From Variovorax sp. YR216 (lineage in GTDB: Bacteria; Pseudomonadota; Gammaproteobacteria; Burkholderiales; Burkholderiaceae_C), in assembly GCF_900107745.1 (NCBI RefSeq), contig NZ_FNRO01000023.1:22325-86324 (forward strand): DNA of 64,000 nucleotides. Direction: 5' to 3'. The notes under the pieces were generated by a model that was not told the origin of the DNA, did no database searches, and worked only from the letters and a program-made list of their open reading frames with translations. A program made the translations under genes and the position numbers. Shown piece after piece: positions 17,285-25,327 of this stretch (position 1 is its first letter; each line of letters begins with the position of its first letter).

Positions 17285-18094
17285 ATGAGACGTCGCTCCC
17301 TGCTAGCTGCTGCGGCAAGCGCAGCCTGCCTTCTGTCCATGGGCGTCGCGCATGCAGCCGACCAGGACACCCTTGCGGCCATCCGCGAAGCCAAGACTAT
17401 TCGCGTCGCGCTTGAATTCGGCCGGCCGCCATGGGGCTTCAAGGACGACAAGCTGAAGATGTCCGGCTCGGACATGGAGGCAGCGGAACTGCTGGCTTCC
17501 GACCTCGGCGTCAAGCTTGAGATCGTGGAAGTGACTGGCCCGAATCGCATTCCCTTCCTGCAGACGAAGAAGGCCGATGTGGTGCTGTCCACGTTCTCGA
17601 TCACGCCGGAACGCCTGAAAGTCATCGACTTCTCGGCGCCCTATGCGAGCGCGGTGCAGATCGTCGGTGCGCCCAAGTCGCTGGCACTGAAGTCGGAAGG
17701 GGATTTGAAGGGCAAGCGGGTCGGCGTGACGCGCGCGACCACTGGCGACGTGGAGCTCACCAAGAAAGCCAAGGACCTCGGCGTGGAAGTGGTGCGTTTC
17801 GACGATGAATCGACCAACATGACTGCGCTTGCCAGCGGGCAGGTCGACATCGTGATCCAGGAGCCTGCGACGCTCACCGCAGTGGCGGCACGCAATCCTC
17901 AGCGGCAGTTGGAGCCGAAGTTCATCTTCACGCAGTTTCCGGTGGGAATTGGTTTGCGCAAGAACGATCCTGCGCTCAAAAGCTACCTTGACCAGTGGGT
18001 CAAGACGCGCATGGCCGACGGCAAGCTGAATGCCATCTATCGCAAGTACCACGGAACGGATCTGCCGGCGGAGATTGTCAAGCCGGGTAGTTGA
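17285..18094 (+). CDS. Amino-acid-type ABC transporter substrate-binding protein 3
   Basis: The 269-residue protein has a signal peptide (RRRSLLAAAASAACLLSMGVAHA) and family 3 motifs: IRVALEFGRPPWGFKDDKLKMSG, VVLSTFSITPERLKVIDFSAPY and LNAIYRKYHGTDLPAEIV. It is a paralogue of the two upstream binding proteins, placed after the ATPase. The ATG at 17285 has a GAGGA upstream and begins the signal peptide; the earlier Met at 17246 lacks one. An intrinsic terminator follows. Confidence 0.85.
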   Translation: MRRRSLLAAAASAACLLSMGVAHAADQDTLAAIREAKTIRVALEFGRPPWGFKDDKLKMSGSDMEAAELLASDLGVKLEIVEVTGPNRIPFLQTKKADVVLSTFSITPERLKVIDFSAPYASAVQIVGAPKSLALKSEGDLKGKRVGVTRATTGDVELTKKAKDLGVEVVRFDDESTNMTALASGQVDIVIQEPATLTAVAARNPQRQLEPKFIFTQFPVGIGLRKNDPALKSYLDQWVKTRMADGKLNAIYRKYHGTDLPAEIVKPGS

Positions 18095-18136
18095 GTTCAG
18101 CCAGCTGACTGTCGGGCCCCAGGCCCGGTGCAGGCG

Positions 18137-18167
18137 CCCCCCACCGTGCTGCGGTGCGGGGGCTTTT
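18137..18167 (+). terminator. Terminator after the ABC transporter cluster
   Basis: A GC-rich hairpin pairs CCCCCACCG with CGGTG-C-GGGGG (one bulged base), loop about TGCT, followed by CTTTT at 18163-18167. It separates the plus-strand operon from the minus-strand dehydratase gene ending at 18178. Confidence 0.7.
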
Positions 18168-18177
18168 CCGGTGGGCG

Positions 18178-19266
18178 CTAGACGCGGAAGGGCTTGATCG
18201 CCTGCATGTCGAGCGAGAACCCAAGGCCAACGGCCTGCGGCACGCGAACGCGGCCTTCCTTCGGCAGGGGCGTCCCGCCCAAAGCGATGTCGGCGTGCGG
18301 GCGCACGTAGAGGTGTTCAAACAGCGGCTCGCCGGTCAGCACCGACGAGACATGCAGCGTGGCGAAGTAGCCAGGGCCAAAGTAGGGTGAGTGCGGCATC
18401 ACGGCGACCCCATGCGATTGCGCGACTTGCGCCGCCGCCATGAATTCGCTGATGCCGCCCACCTTGATCACAGAGGGCTGCGCGAAGGTCACCGCCTTTG
18501 CCTCGACCATGCGGGCGAACTCGTGACGGGTGCAGGCGTTCTCGCCCGCACCGACAGGAAAGTCACAATTGAGCGCAGCCTGGTTGCGGATGTCCTCGGG
18601 CGGGAACACCGGCTCTTCCACCCACTGCGCGTTGACTTCACGCAGCACGCCGATCCGCGCGCGGGCGACTTCGGGTGTCCATGCGCAATTGACGTCGACG
18701 GAGATGCCGATGTCAGGACCGCAGGCTGCGCGTCCTGCGCGAATCACCTCGGGGTCGATCTCGTGCAGCTTGACGTAGCGGTAGCCCTCGCGGACTGCAT
18801 CGCGGCAGTGCTTGTCGACGAGCGACACATCGCCATAACGCACGAGGCTCGCGTAGGCCGTGAGGCTCTCGCGCGCCGAGCCGAGCAGGGCATGCAGCGG
18901 GACGCTGCGCACTTGCGCCGCGAGATCCCACAGCGCGATGTCAAAGCCCGAGATCGCGAACATCGCGATGCCGTAGCGCCCGAAGATGTGCAACCGCTGC
19001 TGCAGCTCCAGGGTCAACGCCTCGGGCTGCTCGGGCAGGTCTCGCCCTTGAACCAGTGGCGCGACCATGTCGCGTGCAGCGGCAGCCACCGCGGTGCGGC
19101 ATGAATAGGCGAAGCATTCGCCCCAGCCTACGAGGCCGGTGTCGGTTTCGAGCCGAACCAGCACCATATCGAGCGTGGTCCACTTGCCCGAGGTGTGGAT
19201 CGGGGTCCCGCTGCCATCGTCGAAGGGGACGACTGCCTCGATCACATCGATCTTCGTGATCTTCAT
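18178..19266 (-). CDS. Mandelate racemase / muconate lactonizing enzyme family dehydratase
   Basis: The 362-residue enolase-superfamily protein has the N-terminal capping domain (MKITKIDVIEAVVPFDDGSG, then VRLETDTGLVGWGECFAYS) and barrel motifs: YRYVKLHEID (catalytic Lys strand), ISVDVNCAWTPE (metal Asp/Asn), WVEEPVFPPED, VGAGENACTRHEF and VMPHSPYFGPGYFATLH with the C-terminal His. The lone Lys in VKLHE, in place of a KxK pair, and the late His suit an acid-sugar dehydratase or racemase. The start at 19266 overlaps the uronate-dehydrogenase-like gene by 4 bases (ATGA), so the two are cotranscribed. Confidence 0.85.
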   Translation of the reverse strand: MKITKIDVIEAVVPFDDGSGTPIHTSGKWTTLDMVLVRLETDTGLVGWGECFAYSCRTAVAAAARDMVAPLVQGRDLPEQPEALTLELQQRLHIFGRYGIAMFAISGFDIALWDLAAQVRSVPLHALLGSARESLTAYASLVRYGDVSLVDKHCRDAVREGYRYVKLHEIDPEVIRAGRAACGPDIGISVDVNCAWTPEVARARIGVLREVNAQWVEEPVFPPEDIRNQAALNCDFPVGAGENACTRHEFARMVEAKAVTFAQPSVIKVGGISEFMAAAQVAQSHGVAVMPHSPYFGPGYFATLHVSSVLTGEPLFEHLYVRPHADIALGGTPLPKEGRVRVPQAVGLGFSLDMQAIKPFRV

Positions 19267-20117
19267 GTTCGCGCTTCCCGCCGGGGCAGCAGGCGCTGCG
19301 TGTCGCCGACGTACTCGGACTCCGAGAACATCCCGCCGAGTGTGACCTCCGACGGCTTGCGCGCAGCGTCCGAGCCGGGTGCTGGCGGCGGGTCTTCCGC
19401 GAGCACGCGCTCGTCCCATCCCTCGGAACTGTCCTTCGGGCGGTACCCGAGCCGATGGGCCGAGGCGTTGTCGTAGTGCCGGCCGCTTGCATCGGAGATT
19501 CCGTACACGATCTCGAAGACCAAGTCGGGCTGCTCGATTCCGATGCTCACCAGTTGCGCGAGATCCCGGAAGCTGATCCAGCTGCCGAGGCGCCGGCGAT
19601 CGATGGGTTGGGTGTTGACGTTGCCGATGCGAATCGCGAGCACCGGCAGCCCGTACTTGTAGGCATAGAGCGCGCCGAGCGATTCGCCGAAGGCCTTGCC
19701 CACCGCGTAGCGGCTGTCCGGACGCAGGATCGCGGTGTCGCCCATCAGCGGGCCGTGCGGACTGCGCGGCTGAAGTCCGACGACGTGATGCGAGCTTGCA
19801 TAGACCACGCGCTTCACGCCTGCGGCGCGCGCGGCGTCGAAGAGGCTGATCGTGCCCTCGACGCTGAGGTACACCTGATCCTTCCAAGGTGCGTCGGTCG
19901 TGCACGCGGCCAGATGCACGACTGCGTCGCATCCTTCCAGGTGCTGCGTCAGAGCCGCCTGATCGGTGATGTCGACCACGGCCGTGGTTTCATTGGGCGC
20001 GGGGTTGCTGATCGGCTGCAGGTCGAGCGAAACGACCGCGTAGCCCTGTTCCAGAAGTTGCCGGCGCAGCCCGGTCCCGACGAGACCGGCTGCGCCGGTG
20101 ATGGCAATGCGTTTCAT
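19263..20117 (-). CDS. Uronate-dehydrogenase-like SDR
   Basis: The 284-residue extended SDR begins MKRIAITGAAGLVGTGLRRQLLEQGY and has YASSHHVVGLQ and YAVGKAFGESLGALYAYKYGLPVLAIRIGNVN, close to bacterial uronate dehydrogenases (Udh), which oxidise galacturonate or glucuronate to the aldarolactone with NAD. The catalytic Tyr-x3-Lys is YAVGK. Its location beside a galactarate/talarate-dehydratase-like gene supports hexuronate oxidation. The family length (about 265-285) is matched. Confidence 0.75.
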   Translation of the reverse strand: MKRIAITGAAGLVGTGLRRQLLEQGYAVVSLDLQPISNPAPNETTAVVDITDQAALTQHLEGCDAVVHLAACTTDAPWKDQVYLSVEGTISLFDAARAAGVKRVVYASSHHVVGLQPRSPHGPLMGDTAILRPDSRYAVGKAFGESLGALYAYKYGLPVLAIRIGNVNTQPIDRRRLGSWISFRDLAQLVSIGIEQPDLVFEIVYGISDASGRHYDNASAHRLGYRPKDSSEGWDERVLAEDPPPAPGSDAARKPSEVTLGGMFSESEYVGDTQRLLPRREART

Positions 20118-20232
20118 GGAAAGTGTCTCCTTGCGATGGCTGGAAGAATTGTCGGAAATCCCTCGTCTCGCAGGTCGTCACTTCGCGGCAAGCGTCGCCG
20201 ATCCGTACCAGATGGCGGGACTGTCTGAGCAT

Positions 20233-21426
20233 TCAGGGCCGCTTGCCGAACTCTTCGGTGTCGGGCGTCCAGCGCCGGGCTTGTTCACTCAGTGTGAAGC
20301 CGAGGCCGGGACGGTCCGATACGTACATGCGCCCGTCCTTGAGGTGCATCTGCTCGTTGAACAGCGGCCCGAGCCATTCGAAATGCTCGAGCCACGGTTC
20401 GATGCCGTAGGCGGCCGCGAGGTGCAGGTGGATCTCCATCGCGAAGTGCGGCGCGAGCTTGCGCTGCTTGAACTCGCCGAGCGCCATGATCTTCAGGAAG
20501 GGCGTGATGCCGCCGACGCGCGGCGCATCGGGCTGGATGAAGTCGGTGCCTGCGAGGATGAGCTGCGCGTGCTCGTCGAAGGAGGTGAGCATCTCCCCGG
20601 TCGCGATCGCGGTGTCGAAGCGCTCGGCGAGCTGGCCGTGGCCTTCGAAGTCATGCGCGTCGAGCGGCTCCTCGATCCAGGTGAGGTCGAACTCCTCGAA
20701 GGCGCGGCAGGCGCGCGTGGCCTTCTGCCGGTCCCACTGCTGGTTCGCATCGACCATCAGCGGGAAACCGTCGCCGAGCAGCTTGCGCACTGCACGCACG
20801 CGTTCGATGTCGATCGACAGGTCCGGCTGGCCCACCTTGAGCTTGATGCCGCCGATGCCGCTTTCGCGCGAGATCGCGACGTTCTTGAGCACCTGGTCCA
20901 GCGGTGTGTGCAGGTAGCCGCCCGAGGTGTTGTAGCACTGCACAGAATCGCGCTGCGCGCCCAGCAGCTTTGCGAGCGGCAGGCCAGCGCGCTTGGCCTT
21001 CATGTCCCACAGCGCGATGTCGAAGGGCGCAATGGCCTGCGTGGTGAGGCCGCTGCGGCCCATGCTCGCGCCGGCCCACAGCAGCTTGGTGAAGAGGCGC
21101 GAGATGTCGTTGGGGTCTTCGCCGATCAGGTTCGGCGCGAGCTCCTTCGCGTGCGCGTACATGCCCGGGCCGCCGGCGCGCTTCGAATAGCCGAAGCCGA
21201 TGCCTTCGTGGCCGTCGCGCGTGCGGATCTCCGCGAAGATGAAGGCGATCTCGGTCAGCGGCTTCTGGCGGCCGGTGAGCACCTTGGCGTCGCTGACCGG
21301 CGTGGCCAGCGGCAGGTAGGTCAGCGACAGCTTGATCCACTCGATGCGGTCGCCGGTGTCGGCAGCGGTGCGGGCGTCTGCACCCACCTTGGCGTAGGAG
21401 ACGATGTTCGATTCGACGGCTTGCAT
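20233..21426 (-). CDS. L-talarate/galactarate dehydratase-like enolase-superfamily enzyme
   Basis: The 397-residue protein matches the talarate/galactarate dehydratase group of the mandelate racemase subgroup. Features are the catalytic KxK motif in GIKLKVGQPD, metal ligands in LMVDANQQWDRQKA and WIEEPLDAHD, GEMLTSFDEH, and the His region LAPHFAMEIHLHLAAAYG. The reaction would dehydrate galactarate or L-talarate to 5-keto-4-deoxy-D-glucarate. The start at 21426 (AAGGAC upstream) was chosen because the longer frame overlaps the Bug-receptor stop. It lies 47 bp after that receptor gene and 115 bp before the Udh-like gene. Confidence 0.8.
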   Translation of the reverse strand: MQAVESNIVSYAKVGADARTAADTGDRIEWIKLSLTYLPLATPVSDAKVLTGRQKPLTEIAFIFAEIRTRDGHEGIGFGYSKRAGGPGMYAHAKELAPNLIGEDPNDISRLFTKLLWAGASMGRSGLTTQAIAPFDIALWDMKAKRAGLPLAKLLGAQRDSVQCYNTSGGYLHTPLDQVLKNVAISRESGIGGIKLKVGQPDLSIDIERVRAVRKLLGDGFPLMVDANQQWDRQKATRACRAFEEFDLTWIEEPLDAHDFEGHGQLAERFDTAIATGEMLTSFDEHAQLILAGTDFIQPDAPRVGGITPFLKIMALGEFKQRKLAPHFAMEIHLHLAAAYGIEPWLEHFEWLGPLFNEQMHLKDGRMYVSDRPGLGFTLSEQARRWTPDTEEFGKRP

Positions 21427-21473
21427 TTGGAATGTCCTTGTAGATGAAGTGAGTGAGGATGACGTGGCGCGGC

Positions 21474-22448
21474 TCATTCAGCCTTGAGGCCGCCCACGCG
21501 GATGACCTCGGACCAGCGTGCCAATTCGCTGTTCACGAAGCGGGTGTAGTCCGGCGGATTGGAGATGGTGACGACGAATCCGGTGCTCTCCAGCCTGGCG
21601 CGCGCGGCAGGTTCGGCAAACGCCTTGGTCATCGCTGCCTGCAGCTTGTCGATGACCGCCTGCGGCGTGCCCTTGGGCGCGGAGAGGCCGGTCCAGGACA
21701 CCGCACTGAAGCCCGGGTACCCTGACTCGGCCACCGTGGGCACGTCGGGGTACAGCGGGTTGCGCTGCGGACTTGTCACGACCAGGGCGCGGAGCTTGCC
21801 GGCCTTGACGTGGGGCAACACGACATCCTGGTTTGTGAACATGCCTGGAATCTGGTTGGCCAGCACATCATTGAGAGCAGGGGCTCCACCTTTGTACGGT
21901 ATGCCGACCATGTCCAGTCCCGCGCTCTGCTTGAGGTATTCGGTGGTGAGATGGCCCGACGACGCGGTCACTTGCCCGAAGCTGAACTTGCCTGGATTGG
22001 CCTTCACCCACGCGATGAACTCCTTGAAGTTCTTCGCCGGGAAGTTCGGATTTACAACGAGCACGTTCGGCCCCGCCGCCAGCTGCGAGATGTGGACGAA
22101 GTCGGACTCCGCATAGCCAGGCTTGGGTGCCGGGAAGCCGTGGATGACCGCGTTGGTCCCGATGCCTGAGAGCAGCAGCGTGTAGCCGTCGGGCGCCGCC
22201 TTGGCGGCCAGATCCGTGCCGATCGCGCCGCCGGCACCTCCCCGGTTGTCGACGATGAAAGGCTGCTTGAGCTGCTTGCCGAGTTCGTCGGCGATGAGCC
22301 GCCCCATGATGTCGCTGGTGCCGCCGGCGGGGAAGGGCACGATGATCTTCACCGGCCGGGTCGGATAGTCGCTCGCGCTCTGCGCGGATGCCCCCAGCGC
22401 AAAGAGGGCAGGCAAAAGGGCGGCGGCGCAGAGCAGTCGTCGGTTCAT
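21474..22448 (-). CDS. Bug/TctC-family periplasmic substrate-binding protein
   Basis: The 324-residue tripartite-tricarboxylate-transporter receptor (Bug family) has a Sec signal (LLCAAALLPALFALGASAQSA) and family motifs YPTRPVKIIVPFPAGGTSDIMGRLIADEL, IVDNRGGAGGAIGTDLAAKAAPDGYTLL and VWTGL-like SWTGLSAPKGTP. These proteins capture small carboxylates. The TctA and TctB membrane partners are not in the window, which is common in Burkholderiales, where receptors greatly outnumber membrane pairs. The start at 22448 is preceded by AGGAGAC. It is the first gene of the minus-strand operon facing the LacI-type regulator. Confidence 0.85.
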   Translation of the reverse strand: MNRRLLCAAALLPALFALGASAQSASDYPTRPVKIIVPFPAGGTSDIMGRLIADELGKQLKQPFIVDNRGGAGGAIGTDLAAKAAPDGYTLLLSGIGTNAVIHGFPAPKPGYAESDFVHISQLAAGPNVLVVNPNFPAKNFKEFIAWVKANPGKFSFGQVTASSGHLTTEYLKQSAGLDMVGIPYKGGAPALNDVLANQIPGMFTNQDVVLPHVKAGKLRALVVTSPQRNPLYPDVPTVAESGYPGFSAVSWTGLSAPKGTPQAVIDKLQAAMTKAFAEPAARARLESTGFVVTISNPPDYTRFVNSELARWSEVIRVGGLKAE

Positions 22449-22479
22449 GGTTGAAGTCTCCTGTTCGAATGGCAAGCGA

Positions 22480-22493
22480 TGAAAGCGCTTCCA
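22480..22493. promoter_or_regulatory. LacI-type operator 1
   Basis: TGAAAGCGCTTCCA is a near-perfect LacI-family operator half-symmetric about the central CG dyad. It lies 32 bp upstream of the Bug-receptor start codon, consistent with repression of the minus-strand sugar-acid operon. Confidence 0.7.
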
Positions 22494-22617
22494 TTTTCAG
22501 TTTCTTGCACGAGGTTGCTATTCACCTGTGGTCCGGGCACAGGTCATTCGTCCCGACGAATGGGAATCCGGATGTCGAAGCGGCTTAGGGTTTCCACCAA
22601 AACCCGATGAATGCGAA

Positions 22618-22631
22618 TGAAAACGCTTCCA
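22618..22631. promoter_or_regulatory. LacI-type operator 2
   Basis: TGAAAACGCTTCCA differs from operator 1 by one base. It lies 47 bp upstream of the LacI-type regulator start and 138 bp from operator 1, so one dimer pair could regulate both divergent units or form a loop. Confidence 0.7.
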
Positions 22632-22677
22632 TTTGAGTCGGCTGGAACACCTCCGATCGAGCTATATTCCCGTTTCG

Positions 22678-23697
22678 ATGACCGACGCTTCCGCCTCCAT
22701 CTCCCGCGCGCGCATGATCGACGTCGCGCAGGCCGCGGGGGTGTCGCTGGTCACGGTGTCGCGGGCGGTCAACGCGCCGGACAAGCTCGCGCCTGAAACG
22801 CTGGCGGTGGTCCGAGCCGCGATCGAACGGCTCGGCTATGTGCCCAACCTCACCGCGGGCAGCCTGGCGTCGAGCCGATCGCGCATCGTCGCCGCGGTGG
22901 TGCCGACGATTTCCAATGCAGTGTTCTCGGAAACCATCGAGGCGCTCGCGCAGACGCTGGCCGAAGCCGGCCACCAACTGCTGATCGGCCAGAGCGCCTA
23001 CCGTGCCGCCGACGAAGCCGCGCTGGTCGACGCGTTCCTGGGTCGCCGCGTCGACGGACTGGTGCTGACCGGATGCAACCAGAACGCCGCGCTTATCGCG
23101 CGCCTGAAGCGCACCGCCATTCCAGTCGTGCAGACCTGGGACCTACCGGATGCCGGCGGAGCTCTCATTGACATGGTGGTAGGCTTTTCCAACCGCGACG
23201 CCGGCCGGCATGCGGCGCGACATCTCATCGAGCGTGGCTGCACCTCGCTTGGCTTTATCGGTGCTGAGGAGGATCGCTCCCGCCGCCGCCTTGAAGGCTT
23301 CAAGGACGAAGCTACGAAATTGGGTGTTTTGAGCGTCGCCGCCGAATTGATCCGGCCGCCGGCTCAGATGGATCAGGCGGCGGCAAGACTCCAGCAGCTT
23401 GTCGCTCGTCAGTCGGACCTCGATGGCGTGTTCTGCAACAACGACCATCTTGCTGCCGCTGTGCTCTTCGAATGTCACCGTCTGGGTTGGCCGGTGCCAA
23501 ACAAGCTCGCGGTCCTTGGCTTCGGGGATCAGCCCATGGCGAGAGCCGCCGCGCCTCAGTTGTCCTCGATTCGAATCCGTCGCGCCGAGATGGGGGAGCG
23601 GGCTGGGCAGATGCTTCTTACACGGCTTTCGGATCGCGAGCCGGAGTCTCGATGCGTCGACCTGGGCTTTGAAATCGTCACTCGCGGAAGCGCGTAG
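22678..23697 (+). CDS. LacI-family transcriptional repressor (GntR-like)
   Basis: The 339-residue protein has the LacI helix-turn-helix MIDVAQAAGVSLVTVSRAVNAPDKLAPET, the hinge region with SLASSRSRIVAAVVPTISNAVFSE, and a periplasmic-binding-like effector domain (VDGLVLTGCNQNA, GCTSLGFIGAEEDRSRRRLEGFKD, DGVFCNNDHLAAAVLFE). It resembles regulators of gluconate and hexuronate genes. The start at 22678 was chosen over 22633 because the latter would put the start inside the operator and homologues begin near SISRARMIDVA. It probably represses the divergent operon through the two TGAAA-CGCTTCCA sites. Confidence 0.88.
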   Translation: MTDASASISRARMIDVAQAAGVSLVTVSRAVNAPDKLAPETLAVVRAAIERLGYVPNLTAGSLASSRSRIVAAVVPTISNAVFSETIEALAQTLAEAGHQLLIGQSAYRAADEAALVDAFLGRRVDGLVLTGCNQNAALIARLKRTAIPVVQTWDLPDAGGALIDMVVGFSNRDAGRHAARHLIERGCTSLGFIGAEEDRSRRRLEGFKDEATKLGVLSVAAELIRPPAQMDQAAARLQQLVARQSDLDGVFCNNDHLAAAVLFECHRLGWPVPNKLAVLGFGDQPMARAAAPQLSSIRIRRAEMGERAGQMLLTRLSDREPESRCVDLGFEIVTRGSA

Positions 23698-23940
23698 ACC
23701 GTTGTGGCCTGCCGCCCGAGTTCGCGCCGGAAGCGCGGCTCGTGACGCGCGACAAGACCGCTGATCTAAATGGAGAGAGATCCCCCGCTCTTGCTGATGG
23801 TCAGTCCATCCGGATGCCGGCGGCGCGGTACATGTTCGCATCTTCCACCGCCGCATCCTTCGCTAGGCGCAGGAACACATTCGAGTCCATGGGAGACGAA
23901 ACAGAGAATCCTTGTTTGAGCCTCGAGACGATAGTCGGTG

Positions 23941-23964
23941 CTTTGGCGCTTTGGCGCTTTGGCG
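23941..23964. repeat. Three tandem copies of CTTTGGCG
   Basis: Three perfect 8-base repeats occur in a row in a non-coding stretch. Such short repeats commonly change copy number by slippage. No function is evident. Confidence 0.8.
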
Positions 23965-24026
23965 CATTCGCGAAGCGCTGGTGCTCCTTTGGGTAGACCG
24001 AAGCAAATCGGCTTCGGTAGAATAGT

Positions 24027-24042
24027 TAGGAGACGAGTCGTA
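24027..24042 (-). promoter_or_regulatory. Shared motif, copy A
   Basis: Read on the minus strand this is CGA-TACGA-CTCGTC-TCCTA. It matches the left half of the eight-copy motif and is 217 bp before the frameshifted LysR gene. Confidence 0.5.
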
Positions 24043-24258
24043 TCGAAACGTATGACGACTACAGACATCAATGGAGTGGTGGCACGCCCGCGCTAGGGGG
24101 AAACGCCGAGATTGCACGGTGCTCTGCAGCGTTGACGACGCGTCGAGGCGATTCCTAAGCCGGATGTCGCCTCTCGTTGGAGCAAGACGATCGCGCACTG
24201 CGGTGGGAGGCATCCGCTTGGCAACGGCAAGGACGGTCAGATTGAAGAGCGAGGACGT

Positions 24259-25153
24259 GTGGACAGCCTCGAGTTGATACGGGTATTTCGGGAGATTGCG
24301 GTTCGAGGCAGTTTTTCGAGTGCCGCAAAGAAGCTTGGGGTATCCAAGGCTACGGTCAGCAAGTATGTGGCCGAGTTGGAGGCTCGCTTGGGCGTGCGCC
24401 TGCTCAATAGGTCGACCCGATCAGTCAGTCTCACTGATGCGGGACAGGTTCTTTTGGAACGAAGTGCTCCCATGCGGGAGCTGATTGAGCTCACGCAGGC
24501 GGAATTGACTGCTCGCGCCAACAAGCCAAAAGGGCGCCTGCGAATCGCAGCTCCATATGCAATGGCGAATGGCACGTTCCCGAACCTATTGGCCGATTTC
24601 ATGGGCTACTACCCTGAGGTGAGCCTTTCATTGCACCTGGTCAACGAGGTTGACTTGGTCGGCGATGCGATCGACGTTCAACTGCGCTTCGGTCCCATAC
24701 TGGACGAGAACGTCATCGTTCGTCGCCTGTTGCAGATGCCGATGGTTGTGTGCGCGTCGCCTGGGTACTGGAAGAAGCGCGGCATGCCTCTAGTTCCTGA
24801 CGATCTGCGCAAGCACGATGCGCTGACTCTCCTGCGCCAAGGCTTGAGTTCGGTCTGGCGATTTGAGAGTGAGGGTGAAACTGTGAATGTGTCAGTTCGC
24901 AGTGTGATGGAGGCCACGGAGGTGCACCCGTTGATTCAGGTCGCCTTGCGGGGATTTGGTGTGATCTACGCTCCAGTCCTTGCTTGTTCAGCTGCAGCTT
25001 GAACGAGGAGAACTGGTGCCGGCACTCGAAATGTTCAGCCGAAAGGACATGTGGTTGTCGGCCGCTTACGCACAACGGCGCCACAACAGTGCTGCGCAAA
25101 AGGCCTTGCTCGACTTCCTGCAGACGCGGCTCGGCGACCATGCTCGGCGTTGA
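24259..25153 (+). pseudogene. LysR-family regulator, broken by a frameshift
   Basis: The first 240 or so residues are a normal LysR regulator: winged helix-turn-helix LELIRVFREIAVRGSFSSAAKKLGVSKATVSKYVAELE, then an effector domain (KGRLRIAAPYAMANGTFPNLLADFMG, VVCASPGYWKKRGMP). The frame ends at 25002 after APVLACSAAA. A one-base shift near 24973-24978 restores SLLVQLQLERGELVPALEMF and ALLDFLQTRLGDHARR, which is the expected LysR C-terminus, ending at 25153. The gene is therefore inactive or the sequence has a single-base error. It starts at a GTG with GAGGA upstream. The type is that of the CrgA/DmlR-like subgroup. Confidence 0.8.
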
Positions 25154-25245
25154 AGCCACTCGTTCTCAAGGATCTTGTGCAGTGCGGCAAAATGCGATCG
25201 TCCTAGGCTTGGCCACCGGCGCTCCAGAATCGCCTTCGAAGCAGG

Positions 25246-25264
25246 CGTTCCCATCGTGGGAACG
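25246..25264. promoter_or_regulatory. Perfect palindrome upstream of the MarR gene
   Basis: CGTTCCCA (25246-25253) and TGGGAACG (25257-25264) are separated by three bases and lie 63 bp before the MarR-type start codon. MarR proteins bind 16-20 bp palindromes and usually repress themselves, so this is a good operator candidate. Confidence 0.65.
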
Positions 25265-25327
25265 GTTGCGCTCCGCGGATCGTTCTCAAGCCGGTGCGCT
25301 CAATTGCCAAAAGTGAGGTTAAACATC

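Larger units (their letters stand above)
23698..24258. other. Long intergenic region with an octamer repeat
   Basis: No intact gene was found in these 561 bases. They contain three tandem copies of CTTTGGCG (23941-23964) and motif copy A at 24027-24042. On the minus strand, a 30-codon frame starting at 23890 (MDSNVFLRLAKDAAVEDAN) has protein-like composition and may be the leftover end of a lost gene. Confidence 0.5.

Noticed and set aside
18178..19932. A 584-codon minus frame extending the dehydratase gene upstream
   Set aside because: The extra N-terminus lies in the wrong frame of the Udh-like gene; the ATGA overlap at 19263-19266 gives the true start.
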